A stretch of DNA of 64,000 nucleotides from Pseudomonas chlororaphis subsp. piscium (lineage in GTDB: Bacteria; Pseudomonadota; Gammaproteobacteria; Pseudomonadales; Pseudomonadaceae), in the NCBI RefSeq assembly GCF_003850345.1, contig NZ_CP027707.1:1798001-1862000 (forward strand), in the 5' to 3' direction. The notes under the pieces were generated by a model. It saw only the letters and a list, made by a program, of their open reading frames with translations, was not told the DNA's origin and did not search any database. The translations under genes and the position numbers were made by a program. Shown here in pieces: positions 36,703 to 46,209 of this stretch; within the stretch, counting starts at the first letter, position 1, and every line of letters begins with the position of its first letter.

Positions 36703-38019
36703 ATGCAAGTTAAGCGTTTTTTCGCCGCCGATATGCGTCAGGCCATGAAGCTGGTTCGTGATGAGCTGGGCGCCGACGCCGCCATCATTGGCAATCGCCG
36801 CATCGCCGGCGGTGTCGAGCTGACGGCTGCCCTGGATTACAAGCTGTCGGCGCTGGCGCCGCGGGTGCCGAACATGGAGCTCGAGGACGAACTGCGCAAG
36901 ACTCAGTCGCGCATCGTTACCGCCCAGGCCGAACTGAGCCTGCGTGGCGACGGCGATGCCAGCACCAGTCGCCAGCTGTTCGCCGGCCTGCCGCTGACCG
37001 CTGCCGAGCCGCTGATCGAACCTACGTTCAGCGAGCCCCAGCGCCCGGCCCCGGTGGCCGCCGCGCCGGCTGTGGATCAGCGGGCATTCGACTCGATGCG
37101 TTTTGAACTCAACGGCCTGCGCGAGCTGCTGGAAGTCCAGCTCGGTTCCCTGGCCTGGAGCCAGCTGCAAGGCAGCCGGCCCGAGCAGGCCAACCTCTGG
37201 CGGCGCCTGCAGCGTATCGGCTTGTCCGGTCCGCTGGCCCGCGACCTGCTGGCGCTGATCACTGAAATCGACGAACCCCGCCAGGCCTGGCGCATGCTCC
37301 TGGCCCACCTGGCGCGGATGATCGTGACCCCGGAAGTCGAGCCATTGGAGGAGGGCGGTGTGATCGCCATGGTCGGCCCCGCCGGCATGGGCAAGACCAC
37401 CACCCTGGCCAAGCTGGCCGCCCGTTACGTACTCAAGTACGGCGCGCAGAACATCGCGCTGGTGAGCATGGACAGCTACCGCATCGGCGCCCAGGAACAG
37501 CTCAAGACCCTGGGCCGGATCCTCAATGTCTCGGTGACCCATGTCGACCCGGGCCAGTCCCTGGCGCAAGCCCTTGATCCGCTGCTGCGCAAGCGCGTGG
37601 TGCTGATCGACACCGCCGGCCTGCAAGCCAGCGACCCGGCCCTGCGCATGCAGCTGGAAAGTCTGGCCGGACGCGGGATCCGGGCAAAAAATTATCTGGT
37701 CTTGGCAACCACCAGCCAGAAACAGGTTCTAACCGCCGCGTACCACAGCTACAAGCGTTGCGGGCTGGCCGGCTGCATCCTGACTAAACTGGATGAAACC
37801 GCCAGCCTTGGTGAGGTGCTGAGTCTGGCGATCAGTCACGAACTCCCCGTTGCCTATCTGACCGATGGCCCGCGGATTCCGGACGATCTGCACTTGCCGC
37901 GCCGTCATCAGCTGGTCAGTCGTGCGGTGAGCGTGCAGATGCAGGAAGAACCCAGCGAAGAAGCCATGGCTGACATGTTCGCTGACCTCTATCACAACCC
38001 GACCAAGCGGGTTGGCTGA
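36703..38019 (+). CDS. flhF: polar flagellum placement GTPase FlhF
   Basis: FlhF is an SRP-type GTPase that places the flagellum at the cell pole. The 438-residue protein has a variable N-terminal B domain (about 1-130), an N domain, and a G domain (about 220-420). The P-loop GPAGMGKTTTLAKL, DSYRIGAQEQL, DTAGLQ and TKLDETASLG motifs are all intact. It begins 11 bp after flhA. In Pseudomonas it works together with FleN, encoded next. Confidence 0.97.
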   Translation: MQVKRFFAADMRQAMKLVRDELGADAAIIGNRRIAGGVELTAALDYKLSALAPRVPNMELEDELRKTQSRIVTAQAELSLRGDGDASTSRQLFAGLPLTAAEPLIEPTFSEPQRPAPVAAAPAVDQRAFDSMRFELNGLRELLEVQLGSLAWSQLQGSRPEQANLWRRLQRIGLSGPLARDLLALITEIDEPRQAWRMLLAHLARMIVTPEVEPLEEGGVIAMVGPAGMGKTTTLAKLAARYVLKYGAQNIALVSMDSYRIGAQEQLKTLGRILNVSVTHVDPGQSLAQALDPLLRKRVVLIDTAGLQASDPALRMQLESLAGRGIRAKNYLVLATTSQKQVLTAAYHSYKRCGLAGCILTKLDETASLGEVLSLAISHELPVAYLTDGPRIPDDLHLPRRHQLVSRAVSVQMQEEPSEEAMADMFADLYHNPTKRVG

Positions 38020-38026
38020 GGGAATC

Positions 38027-38128
38027 ATGAAAAGATTGCAATGTACCTACATCGATGGTCTGCCAGGCATTGTTCCGTTGGTGAACGCGCAGCCAGTTAT
38101 GTGGCCCCGTCTAAGTAAGACAAGGTAA
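38027..38128 (+). CDS. candidate 33-residue leader peptide between flhF and fleN
   Basis: An ATG seven bases after the flhF stop opens a 33-codon frame that ends 9 bp before the fleN ATG, filling nearly the whole gap. GAGGGA at 38018-38023 is a fair ribosome binding site. The peptide begins MKRLQCTYIDGLPGI and ends WPRLSKTR. Third-position GC is near one half, lower than the neighbours, so it may be a leader that couples translation rather than a conserved protein, or may be chance. It matches no family known to me. Confidence 0.3.
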   Translation: MKRLQCTYIDGLPGIVPLVNAQPVMWPRLSKTR

Positions 38129-38137
38129 AGAAAGAAC

Positions 38138-38968
38138 ATGGGCAGCATGCATCCCGTACAGGTGATCGCGGTGACCGGCGGCAAAGGTGGCGTCGGCAAG
38201 ACTAACGTGTCAGTGAACTTGTCCCTGGCCCTAGCGGAGCTCGGCCGGCGCGTCATGCTGCTGGACGCCGACCTGGGTCTGGCTAACGTCGACGTGCTAT
38301 TGGGGCTGACCCCCAAACGGACCCTCGCCGACGTGATCGAAGGCCGCTGCGAGCTGCGCGATGTGCTGCTGCAGGGGCCGGGTGGAATCCGCATCGTGCC
38401 GGCGGCGTCCGGCACCCAGAGCATGGTTCATCTGAGCCCGGCGCAGCATGCCGGCCTGATCCAGGCATTCAGCGACATCGGCGACAACCTCGATGTACTG
38501 GTGATCGACACCGCTGCCGGTATCGGTGACTCGGTGGTCAGCTTCGTTCGCGCCGCGCAGGAAGTCTTGCTGGTGGTCTGCGACGAGCCGACCTCGATCA
38601 CCGACGCCTACGCGCTGATCAAGCTGCTCAACCGCGACTACGGCATGAACCGCTTCCGCGTGCTCGCCAACATGGCGCAGAGCCCGCAGGAAGGCCGCAA
38701 CCTGTTCGCCAAGTTGACCAAGGTCACGGATCGCTTCCTGGACGTGGCCCTACAATATGTCGGCGCCGTGCCTTACGACGAATGCGTGCGCAAGGCCGTG
38801 CAAAAGCAGCGTGCGGTCTATGAGGCGTTTCCGCGTTCGAAATGCTCGCTGGCGTTCAAGGCCATTGCGCAGAAAGTCGATACCTGGCCGTTGCCGGCCA
38901 ACCCACGTGGGCATCTGGAATTTTTCGTCGAGCGGCTAGTGCATCAGACAGCGGGACCGGTGCTATGA
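38138..38968 (+). CDS. fleN: flagellar number regulator FleN (FlhG/MinD-like ATPase)
   Basis: FleN is a ParA/MinD-family ATPase that restrains FleQ and so limits flagellar number. The 276-residue protein has the deviant Walker A KGGVGKT (about residues 16-22), LLDADLGLANVDVLLGL, DTAAGIGDSVVSF as Walker B region, and a C-terminal membrane-targeting helix region. It closely resembles P. aeruginosa FleN. It starts at MGSMHPVQVIAV. fliA overlaps its stop by ATGA. Confidence 0.97.
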   Translation: MGSMHPVQVIAVTGGKGGVGKTNVSVNLSLALAELGRRVMLLDADLGLANVDVLLGLTPKRTLADVIEGRCELRDVLLQGPGGIRIVPAASGTQSMVHLSPAQHAGLIQAFSDIGDNLDVLVIDTAAGIGDSVVSFVRAAQEVLLVVCDEPTSITDAYALIKLLNRDYGMNRFRVLANMAQSPQEGRNLFAKLTKVTDRFLDVALQYVGAVPYDECVRKAVQKQRAVYEAFPRSKCSLAFKAIAQKVDTWPLPANPRGHLEFFVERLVHQTAGPVL

Positions 38969-39705
38969 GCGCCAGCGGCTACAACCTTTACAAAAAGTCA
39001 GCACGTGACAGCCAGTACGAATTGATCGAGCGTTATGCGCCACTGGTCAAGCGTATTGCCTATCACCTGCTGGCGCGCCTGCCGGCCAGTGTCCAGGTCG
39101 AAGACCTGATCCAGGCCGGGATGATCGGTCTGCTCGAAGTGTCGACCAAGTACGACGCGAGCAAGGGCGCGAGTTTCGAGACGTACGCGGGTATCCGTAT
39201 CCGTGGCGCGATGCTCGATGAGGTCCGTAAAGGTGACTGGGCGCCGCGTTCGGTACATCGCAATACCCGGATGGTGAGCGATGCCATTCGTGCAATTGAA
39301 GCTAAAACCGGTCGTGACGCTAAAGATCATGAAGTTGCGGCCGAACTTCAATTGAGTCTCGACGATTATTACGGGATTTTGAACGACACCTTGGGCAGTC
39401 GCCTGTTCAGCTTCGACGACCTGTTGCAGGACGGCGAGCATGAAGGGCTGCATGAGGATGGCGCGAGTGCTCATCTCGAGCCGTCGCGCGACCTGGAGGA
39501 CGAACGTTTCCAGGCAGCGCTGGCGGACGCGATTGCCAATTTGCCGGAGCGTGAGCGACTGGTCTTGGCGCTGTACTACGACGAAGAGCTGAACCTCAAG
39601 GAAATCGGTGAGGTCCTGGGGGTCAGCGAATCGCGGGTCAGCCAGTTACACAGCCAGTGCGCGGCCCGTTTGCGGGGGCGTTTGGGAGAGTGGCGAGCGC
39701 GCTGA
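38965..39705 (+). CDS. fliA: flagellar sigma factor FliA (sigma-28)
   Basis: FliA directs RNA polymerase to late flagellar and chemotaxis promoters, such as the one before fliC here, and is held by FlgM until hook completion. The 246-residue protein has region 2 (about 12-85; YAPLVKRIAYHLLARLP, DLIQAGMIGLLE, FETYAGIRIRGAMLDEVR as pattern), region 3 (about 95-150) and region 4 (about 185-240) with a helix-turn-helix LKEIGEVLGVSESRVSQLH. The ATG overlaps the fleN stop. An open frame further upstream lies within fleN and is not used. Confidence 0.97.
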   Translation: MSASGYNLYKKSARDSQYELIERYAPLVKRIAYHLLARLPASVQVEDLIQAGMIGLLEVSTKYDASKGASFETYAGIRIRGAMLDEVRKGDWAPRSVHRNTRMVSDAIRAIEAKTGRDAKDHEVAAELQLSLDDYYGILNDTLGSRLFSFDDLLQDGEHEGLHEDGASAHLEPSRDLEDERFQAALADAIANLPERERLVLALYYDEELNLKEIGEVLGVSESRVSQLHSQCAARLRGRLGEWRAR

Positions 39706-39708
39706 CAG

Positions 39709-39727
39709 GCAGTGTGGGGGACACTGC
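39709..39727 (+). terminator. hairpin after fliA
   Basis: GCAGTGT pairs with ACACTGC around a GGGGG loop, starting 3 bp after the fliA stop. No T-tract follows, so it may be a processing or pausing hairpin rather than a full terminator. Confidence 0.35.
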
Positions 39728-39865
39728 GGACGAGATTGGCACGACGTTGCCGGTCTTGCGGTGTGTATTCCATGCAGTCGTTGAGTGCTCTGCCTGATTG
39801 ATTGAATGGCGCGTTCAGGTGCTGGACGCGTTTAAGACTGCTTGGAGGTCGAATTGGACAAGAAC

Positions 39866-40237
39866 ATGAAAATCCTCATCGTTGATGACTTCTCAACGAT
39901 GCGGCGGATCATAAAAAACCTGTTGCGTGACCTGGGGTTCACCAACACGGTCGAGGCTGACGATGGCACCACCGCCATTCCGGTCCTCAACAGCGGGAGC
40001 ATCGACTTTCTGGTAACGGACTGGAACATGCCTGGCATGACCGGTATCGATCTGCTGCGCCATGTGCGCGCCGATGAAAAACTCAAGCACCTGCCGGTAC
40101 TCATGGTGACCGCTGAAGCCAAGCGCGAACAGATCATCGAAGCTGCCCAGGCCGGCGTAAACGGCTATGTGGTCAAGCCCTTCACGGCCCAGGCGTTGAA
40201 AGAGAAGATCGAGAAGATCTTCGAACGCATCGGTTGA
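39866..40237 (+). CDS. cheY: chemotaxis response regulator CheY
   Basis: CheY-phosphate binds FliM to change motor direction. The 123-residue single receiver has the acid pocket D7-D8, phospho-accepting D52 in VTDWNMPGM, and a K in VKPFTAQ. The ATG gives [14 protein letters not shown] as in other pseudomonads. However, the better ribosome site GGAGG (39844-39848) points to an in-frame TTG at 39854 that would add LDKN. The start is therefore uncertain by four residues. It heads cheY-cheZ-cheA-cheB-motC-motD. No clear sigma-28 or sigma-54 promoter was found in the 160 bp upstream. Confidence 0.95.
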   Translation: MKILIVDDFSTMRRIIKNLLRDLGFTNTVEADDGTTAIPVLNSGSIDFLVTDWNMPGMTGIDLLRHVRADEKLKHLPVLMVTAEAKREQIIEAAQAGVNGYVVKPFTAQALKEKIEKIFERIG

Positions 40238-40267
40238 GATGTGGAACCATTCCGCCACGGGGGAGCT

Positions 40268-41056
40268 ATGGAGCACAACGAATCTTCATTGGGCGATTTC
40301 GAATCGACCCTGAAAAAACACGCAGTGGAACTGGTCGACAGCCTTGAAAAAGGCAAGTTCGGCGAAGCAGTGCAACTGATCCATGAGCTCAACCAGACCC
40401 GTGACCGCGGCCTGTATCGGGAAGTCGGCAAGCTCACCCGCGAGCTGCATAGTGCCATCGTCAATTTCCAGATTGACCCGCATATGCCGCAAGCCGAGGA
40501 GGTTTCACAGATCACGGATGCCACCGAGCGCCTGTCCTATGTGGTCAGGCTGACCGAGGCCGCGGCCAACCGCACCATGGACCTGGTCGAGAGCGCCACC
40601 CCGTTGGTCAATGGCCTGAGCAACGAAGCCCAGACCCTGAGCGCCGACTGGGGGCGTTTCATGCGCCGCGAACTGGGCGCCGAAGAATTCCGCGACCTGG
40701 CCCGCCGGGTGGACGGTTTCCTGACCCGCAGCGAACAAGAGACGCGCGCGGTATCGAGCAACCTCAACGACATTCTGCTGGCGCAGGACTACCAGGACCT
40801 GACCGGTCAGGTGATCAAGCGCGTGACCCAGTTGGTCACCGAAGTCGAGAGCAATCTGCTCAAACTGGTCCTGATGGCCAGCCAGGTCGATCGTTTTGCC
40901 GGCATCGAACATGACCGTGAATCGATCCTCGCTGAAAAAGATCCGCAAAAACATCTGGCCAAGGGTGAAGGTCCGCAGATTCATGCCGATAAACGTGAAG
41001 ACGTTGTATCCGGTCAGGACGATGTCGACGATTTGCTTTCCAGCCTTGGATTCTAG
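40268..41056 (+). CDS. cheZ: chemotaxis protein phosphatase CheZ
   Basis: CheZ removes phosphate from CheY. The 262-residue protein is a long helical hairpin with the active-site segment LLAQDYQDLTGQVIKRV. A flexible tail ends in the CheY-binding peptide DDVDDLLSSLGF. The ATG after GGGAG is chosen over an in-frame start 27 bp earlier. The gap to cheA is 12 bp. Confidence 0.95.
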   Translation: MEHNESSLGDFESTLKKHAVELVDSLEKGKFGEAVQLIHELNQTRDRGLYREVGKLTRELHSAIVNFQIDPHMPQAEEVSQITDATERLSYVVRLTEAAANRTMDLVESATPLVNGLSNEAQTLSADWGRFMRRELGAEEFRDLARRVDGFLTRSEQETRAVSSNLNDILLAQDYQDLTGQVIKRVTQLVTEVESNLLKLVLMASQVDRFAGIEHDRESILAEKDPQKHLAKGEGPQIHADKREDVVSGQDDVDDLLSSLGF

Positions 41057-41068
41057 GAGCACCCATAC

Positions 41069-43348
41069 ATGAGCTTCGGCGCCGATGAAGAAATCCTTCA
41101 GGATTTTCTGGTTGAGGCCGGCGAGATTCTAGAGCAACTGTCCGAACAACTGGTCGAGCTGGAAAGCCGACCGGACGATGCGGATCTGCTCAACGCAATT
41201 TTTCGCGGTTTTCACACTGTAAAAGGGGGCGCCGGCTTCCTCCAGCTCAACGAGCTGGTGGAGTGCTGCCACATCGCCGAAAACGTGTTCGACATCCTGC
41301 GCAAGGGTGAGCGCCGCGTCGACGCGGAACTGATGGACGTCGTGCTCGAAGCGCTGGACGCGGTGAACGGCATGTTCGGCCAGGTGCGTGAGCGTACCGA
41401 GATCACCGCCGCCACTCCGGAATTGCTGGCCGCCCTGGCCCGCCTGGCCGAGCCTGCGGGGGCCGAGGAGGTCGCCGCACCGGTGGCCGAGGTTGAAGCC
41501 GTTGCCGAGCCGGTCGCCGAATCGACCGAAAGCGAGTCCGGCGATATCACCGACAGCGAGTTCGAGCAGTTGCTCGATTCGCTCAATGCCGCCAAGGCCG
41601 AGGCCGAAGCCCCGGCCGCTGTTGCACCTGCTGCGCCTGTGGCCGGTGGCGAAGCGGCCAGCGACGAAATTACCGACGCCGAGTTCGAGTCGCTGCTCGA
41701 TCAATTGCATGGCAAGGGCCAGTTCGCACCGGATGCGGTGGCACCTTCGGCCACGGCGCCCGCTGCGGAAAAAGCCGCGGCCAGCGATGAAATCACCGAT
41801 GACGAATTCGAAGCCCTGCTGGACCAGTTGCACGGCAAAGGCAACTTTGCGGTAGAGGCGCTGGACTCCGCGGTGGCCGCGGCGGTACCGCCGGCTGCGC
41901 CAAGCGCGGCCGCCGCCGGTAGCGACCTGATCACCGACCAGGAATTCGAATCCCTGCTCGACGAGCTGCATGGCAAGGGCAAGTTCTCTGAAGTACCCGC
42001 TGCCGCAGCGACCGTGGGTAGTGCAACGGCTGTCACGGCCTCGGCACCTGCTGCTGTCGCCAAGCCTGCGGTGAAGAAAGCCGAAGCCAAGGCCGAAGCG
42101 CCGAAACCAGCTGCGGCTGCAGCTCCGGCACCCGCTCGTGCTCCGGCTGCCGCCCCGGCGGAAAAGCCGGTCAGCGAAGCCGAAACCACCGTGCGGGTCG
42201 ATACCGCGCGGCTGGACGAAATCATGAACATGGTCGGCGAGCTGGTGCTGGTGCGTAACCGCCTGGTGCGCCTGGGGCTCAACAGCGGCGACGAAGCCAT
42301 GTCCAAGGCCGTGTCGAACCTCGACGTGGTCACGGCCGACTTGCAGACCGCGGTGATGAAGACCCGGATGCAGCCGATCAAGAAGGTCTTCGGGCGCTTC
42401 CCGCGCCTGGTTCGCGACCTGGCCCGCCAGCTCAAGAAAGAGATCAACCTGGAGCTGGTCGGTGAAGAGACCGACCTCGACAAGAACCTCGTCGAGGCCC
42501 TGGCCGACCCGCTGGTGCACTTGGTGCGCAACGCCGTCGACCACGGTATCGAGTCGCCGGAAGAGCGCGAGGAGGCGGGCAAGTCCCGTGGCGGCAAGGT
42601 GGTGCTGGCGGCCGAGCAGGAAGGCGACCACATCCTGCTGTCGATCTCCGATGACGGCAAAGGCATGGACCCGAACGTCCTGCGCGCCATTGCGGTCAAG
42701 CGTGGGGTGATGGACAAGGATGCCGCCGATCGCCTGAGCGACACCGAGTGCTACAACCTGATCTTCGCCCCGGGCTTCTCGACCAAGACCGAGATCTCCG
42801 ACGTGTCCGGCCGCGGTGTGGGCATGGACGTGGTGAAGACCAAGATTTCCCAGCTCAACGGTTCGATCAATATCTACTCGACCAAGGGCCAGGGTTCGAA
42901 GATCGTCATCAAGGTGCCGTTGACCCTGGCGATCATGCCGACCCTGATGGTGATGCTGGGCAACCAGGCATTCGCCTTCCCGCTGGTCAACGTCAACGAA
43001 ATTTTCCACCTGGACCTGTCGCGCACCAACGTGGTCGACGGCCAGGAGGTGGTGATCGTTCGCGACAAGGCGCTGCCACTGTTCTACCTCAAGCGCTGGC
43101 TGGTCAGTTCCGCCGCTCACGAAGAGCAGCGCGAAGGCCACGTGGTGATCCTTTCGGTCGGCACCCAGCGGATCGGCTTCGTCGTCGATCAACTGGTCGG
43201 CCAGGAAGAAGTCGTCATCAAGCCACTGGGCAAGATGCTCCAGGGGACTCCGGGCATGTCTGGCGCCACCATCACCGGTGACGGCCGCATCGCCCTGATT
43301 CTCGATGTTCCGAGCATGCTCAAGCGTTACGCCGCACGGCGTATTTGA
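41069..43348 (+). CDS. cheA: chemotaxis histidine kinase CheA with internal repeats
   Basis: CheA is the kinase of the chemotaxis array. The 759-residue protein has an Hpt domain with phospho-accepting H49 (FHTVKGGAG). A long Ala/Pro linker (about 130-375) follows instead of a classical P2 domain. Then come the dimerisation domain (about 380-445), a HATPase domain ([29 protein letters not shown]) and a CheW-like P5 domain. The linker contains four copies of an ITDxEFExLLDxLHGKGxF-like block starting near residues 160, 201, 242 and 288, probably short binding modules for CheY or CheB. Confidence 0.97.
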   Translation: MSFGADEEILQDFLVEAGEILEQLSEQLVELESRPDDADLLNAIFRGFHTVKGGAGFLQLNELVECCHIAENVFDILRKGERRVDAELMDVVLEALDAVNGMFGQVRERTEITAATPELLAALARLAEPAGAEEVAAPVAEVEAVAEPVAESTESESGDITDSEFEQLLDSLNAAKAEAEAPAAVAPAAPVAGGEAASDEITDAEFESLLDQLHGKGQFAPDAVAPSATAPAAEKAAASDEITDDEFEALLDQLHGKGNFAVEALDSAVAAAVPPAAPSAAAAGSDLITDQEFESLLDELHGKGKFSEVPAAAATVGSATAVTASAPAAVAKPAVKKAEAKAEAPKPAAAAAPAPARAPAAAPAEKPVSEAETTVRVDTARLDEIMNMVGELVLVRNRLVRLGLNSGDEAMSKAVSNLDVVTADLQTAVMKTRMQPIKKVFGRFPRLVRDLARQLKKEINLELVGEETDLDKNLVEALADPLVHLVRNAVDHGIESPEEREEAGKSRGGKVVLAAEQEGDHILLSISDDGKGMDPNVLRAIAVKRGVMDKDAADRLSDTECYNLIFAPGFSTKTEISDVSGRGVGMDVVKTKISQLNGSINIYSTKGQGSKIVIKVPLTLAIMPTLMVMLGNQAFAFPLVNVNEIFHLDLSRTNVVDGQEVVIVRDKALPLFYLKRWLVSSAAHEEQREGHVVILSVGTQRIGFVVDQLVGQEEVVIKPLGKMLQGTPGMSGATITGDGRIALILDVPSMLKRYAARRI

Positions 43349-43397
43349 ATACCGGAGGGGCGGGGCCATTTGCCTTGCCCCGCCTAACGGAGTGTTT

Positions 43398-44519
43398 ATG
43401 GCAGTCAAGGTCCTGGTGGTGGATGATTCGGGTTTTTTCCGCCGCCGCGTCTCGGAAATTCTTTCAGCGGATATCAATATCCAGGTCGTCGGTACCGCGA
43501 CCAACGGTAAAGAGGCGATCGATCAGGCTCTGGCTCTCAAGCCGGACGTGATCACCATGGACTACGAGATGCCGATGATGGATGGCATCACGGCGGTGCG
43601 GCACATCATGCAGCGCTGCCCGACGCCGGTATTGATGTTCTCCTCGCTGACCCATGAAGGCGCCCGGGTGACCCTGGATGCGCTGGACGCCGGCGCGGTG
43701 GATTTCCTGCCGAAGAATTTCGAAGACATCTCGCGCAATCCCGAGAAGGTCAAGCAACTGCTGTGCGAGAAGGTCCACAGCATCTCGCGCAGTAACCGTC
43801 GTTTCAGCAGCTACAGTGCTCCGGCGCCACAACCGGCAGCGACGCCTGCGCCATCGAGCACCAGCAGCTTCAGCAGCACGGTCCCGGCGCGTCCGGCTCC
43901 GGCGCCGGTTCCTGCCCGCGCGGCGGCCACTGGCTCGTCGGCGGCACCCAAGCGCAAGGCCTACAAACTGGTGGCCATCGGTACCTCCACCGGTGGTCCG
44001 GTGGCGCTGCAGCGGGTGCTGACCCAGCTGCCGGCCAACTTCCCGGCGCCGATCGTGCTGATCCAGCACATGCCGGCGGCCTTCACCAAGGCGTTCGCCG
44101 AGCGCCTGGACAAGCTCTGCCGGATCAGCGTCAAGGAAGCCGAGGATGGCGACATCCTGCGTCCGGGCCTGGCGCTGCTGGCACCGGGTGGCAAGCAGAT
44201 GATGGTCGACGGCCGTGGCGCGGTGAAAATCCTCCCGGGCGACGAGCGTCTGAACTACAAGCCGTGCGTGGACATCACCTTCGGTTCGGCGGCCAAGTCC
44301 TACGGCGACAAAGTTCTGGCGGTGGTCCTCACCGGCATGGGCGCCGACGGTCGCGAAGGCGCGCGCCTGCTCAAGCAGGGCGGCAGCGCGGTCTGGGCCC
44401 AGGATGAGGCGAGCTGCGTGATCTACGGGATGCCGATGGCGATCGTCAAGGCGGAGCTGGCGGATGCGGTGTACGGCCTGGACGACATCGGCAAGCATCT
44501 GGTCGAGGCCTGTCTCTGA
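43398..44519 (+). CDS. cheB: chemotaxis protein-glutamate methylesterase CheB
   Basis: CheB demethylates and deamidates chemoreceptors for adaptation. The 373-residue protein has a receiver (1-125) with phospho-accepting D55. A Pro/Ala/Ser linker (about 140-185) follows, then the CheB methylesterase domain with the catalytic serine in IGTSTGGP, the histidine in IQHMPAAFT and the aspartate in [11 protein letters not shown]. The ATG after CGGAG is used; the frame extends upstream without similarity. Its stop overlaps the motC ATG by one base. Confidence 0.96.
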   Translation: MAVKVLVVDDSGFFRRRVSEILSADINIQVVGTATNGKEAIDQALALKPDVITMDYEMPMMDGITAVRHIMQRCPTPVLMFSSLTHEGARVTLDALDAGAVDFLPKNFEDISRNPEKVKQLLCEKVHSISRSNRRFSSYSAPAPQPAATPAPSSTSSFSSTVPARPAPAPVPARAAATGSSAAPKRKAYKLVAIGTSTGGPVALQRVLTQLPANFPAPIVLIQHMPAAFTKAFAERLDKLCRISVKEAEDGDILRPGLALLAPGGKQMMVDGRGAVKILPGDERLNYKPCVDITFGSAAKSYGDKVLAVVLTGMGADGREGARLLKQGGSAVWAQDEASCVIYGMPMAIVKAELADAVYGLDDIGKHLVEACL

Positions 44520-45259
44520 TGGATGTGCTAAGCCTCATCGGGATCATCATGGCGTTCGTCGCCATCATCGGTGGCAACTACCTGGAAGGCGGTCATCTGT
44601 CGGCCCTGGCCAATGGCCCGGCGGCGCTGATCGTGCTGGGCGGGACCATCGGTGCGGCGTTGCTGCAGTCGCCGCTGAGCGCCTTCAAGCGGGCCATGCA
44701 GATCCTCGGCTGGATCCTGTTTCCGCCGCGGGTCGACCTGGCCGGTGGCATCGATCGCGTCGTCAACTGGAGCCTCACCGCCCGCAAGGAAGGCCTGCTG
44801 GGCCTGGAGGGCGTGGCGGATGCCGAGCCCGACACCTATTCGCGCAAGGGCCTGCAACTGCTGGTGGACGGCGCCGAGCCGGAATCCATCCGCAGCATCC
44901 TGGAAGTGGATTTCTACACCCAGGAAAGCCGTGACATCGAAGCGGCCAAAGTCTTTGAAAGCATGGGCGGCTACGCGCCGACCATCGGCATCATCGGTGC
45001 GGTCATGGGCCTGATCCATGTCATGGGCAACCTGGCCGACCCGTCGCAGCTGGGCAGCGGTATCGCCGTGGCCTTCGTCGCGACCATCTACGGCGTGGCC
45101 AGCGCCAACCTGGTGTTGCTGCCGATCGCCGCCAAGCTCAAGTCCATAGCCTTGCGGCAGTCGCGTTATCGCGAAATGTTGCTTGAAGGAATCCTGTCGA
45201 TTGCCGAAGGTGAAAACCCTCGTTCCATTGAGTTGAAGCTGCAAGGCTTCATGGATTGA
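44519..45259 (+). CDS. motC: flagellar motor stator protein MotC
   Basis: MotC is the MotA-type subunit of the second stator of pseudomonads (MotCD), which supports swarming on viscous surfaces. The 246-residue protein has four membrane segments, in two pairs (about 3-20, 30-50, 145-170, 180-205). The cytoplasmic loop between the pairs carries the charged residues that meet FliG. PTIGIIGAVMGLIHVM and GSGIAVAFVATIYGVASANL are MotA family motifs. It is translationally coupled to cheB and followed by motD after 15 bp. Confidence 0.95.
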   Translation: MDVLSLIGIIMAFVAIIGGNYLEGGHLSALANGPAALIVLGGTIGAALLQSPLSAFKRAMQILGWILFPPRVDLAGGIDRVVNWSLTARKEGLLGLEGVADAEPDTYSRKGLQLLVDGAEPESIRSILEVDFYTQESRDIEAAKVFESMGGYAPTIGIIGAVMGLIHVMGNLADPSQLGSGIAVAFVATIYGVASANLVLLPIAAKLKSIALRQSRYREMLLEGILSIAEGENPRSIELKLQGFMD

Positions 45260-45274
45260 TGGGGGTAATGGACT

Positions 45275-46159
45275 ATGTCCCGTCGTCGCCGGCATGAAGA
45301 GCATGTCAACCATGAGCGTTGGCTGGTGTCCTACGCGGACTTCATCACCTTGCTGTTCGCCTTTTTCGTGGTCATGTATTCGATCTCCTCGATCAACGAG
45401 GGCAAGTACAAGGTCATTTCCGAAGCGCTGATCGGCGTGTTCACCGATTCGGACCGCGCCCTCAAGCCGATTCCCGTCGGTGAGGAGCGGCCCCAGACCG
45501 TGACTCCGGCCAAGCCGCTGGTCAAGGACAGCGAGCAGACCGATGCCGGTATCGCCGGCGCCAGCGACCCGCTGAAAAGCATCGCCGACGATATCAGCGC
45601 GGCTTTTGGCGACCTGATCAGCTCCAACCAGATGACCGTGCGCGGCAACGAGCTGTGGGTCGAGATCGAACTCAACTCCAGCCTGTTGTTCGGCAGCGGC
45701 GATGCCATGCCCAGCGACCTGGCGTTCAACATCATCGACAAGGTGGCGGCGATCCTCAAACCCTTCGACAACCCGATTCACGTCGAGGGTTTTACCGACA
45801 ACCAGCCGATCCAGACCGCGCAGTACCCGACCAACTGGGAGCTGTCGTCGGCCCGTTCGGCGAGCATCGTGCGGATGCTGTCGATGCAGGGGGTCAATCC
45901 ACAGCGCCTGGCGTCGGTCGGCTACGGCGAGTTCCAGCCGGTAGCCAATAACGCGACGGCCGATGGCCGTGCCCGCAACCGTCGGGTGGTGCTGGTGGTG
46001 TCGCGCAATCTCGATGTACGCCGCAGCCTGACAGGCACCGGCACCGCCCATGCAACACCGGATGCGGCATTGAAGCGGGCTGGCACACAAACTGCACCTA
46101 CGCCAGTCAAGACGCCGGGACGCGAGAGTGCCGTCAATTCTCCGTCACCGGCTTTATAA
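45275..46159 (+). CDS. motD: flagellar motor stator protein MotD
   Basis: MotD is the MotB-type partner of MotC. The 294-residue protein has a basic N-terminus, one membrane helix with the proton-carrying aspartate in SYADFITLLFAFFVVMYS, a plug/linker (about 60-120) and an OmpA-type peptidoglycan-binding domain (about 145-265; VEGFTDNQPI, NWELSSARSASIVRML). A Thr/Ala-rich tail ends the protein. The ParA-like gene follows after 50 bp with a strong GGGAGGAA ribosome site. Confidence 0.95.
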   Translation: MSRRRRHEEHVNHERWLVSYADFITLLFAFFVVMYSISSINEGKYKVISEALIGVFTDSDRALKPIPVGEERPQTVTPAKPLVKDSEQTDAGIAGASDPLKSIADDISAAFGDLISSNQMTVRGNELWVEIELNSSLLFGSGDAMPSDLAFNIIDKVAAILKPFDNPIHVEGFTDNQPIQTAQYPTNWELSSARSASIVRMLSMQGVNPQRLASVGYGEFQPVANNATADGRARNRRVVLVVSRNLDVRRSLTGTGTAHATPDAALKRAGTQTAPTPVKTPGRESAVNSPSPAL

Positions 46160-46209
46160 CTGGGTGCTATTTCTCGGTCGGCCCGTGCCTGCCGGGAGGA
46201 ACAATCTGA

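Noticed and set aside
39736..39750. Sigma-54 promoter before cheY
   Set aside because: The two elements match well, but GG and GC are separated by nine bases; sigma-54 promoters need ten. Kept only as an observation.
41129..43504. 791-codon open frame opposite cheA
   Set aside because: Antisense shadow with low-complexity Gly/Arg/His content and no recognisable motif.
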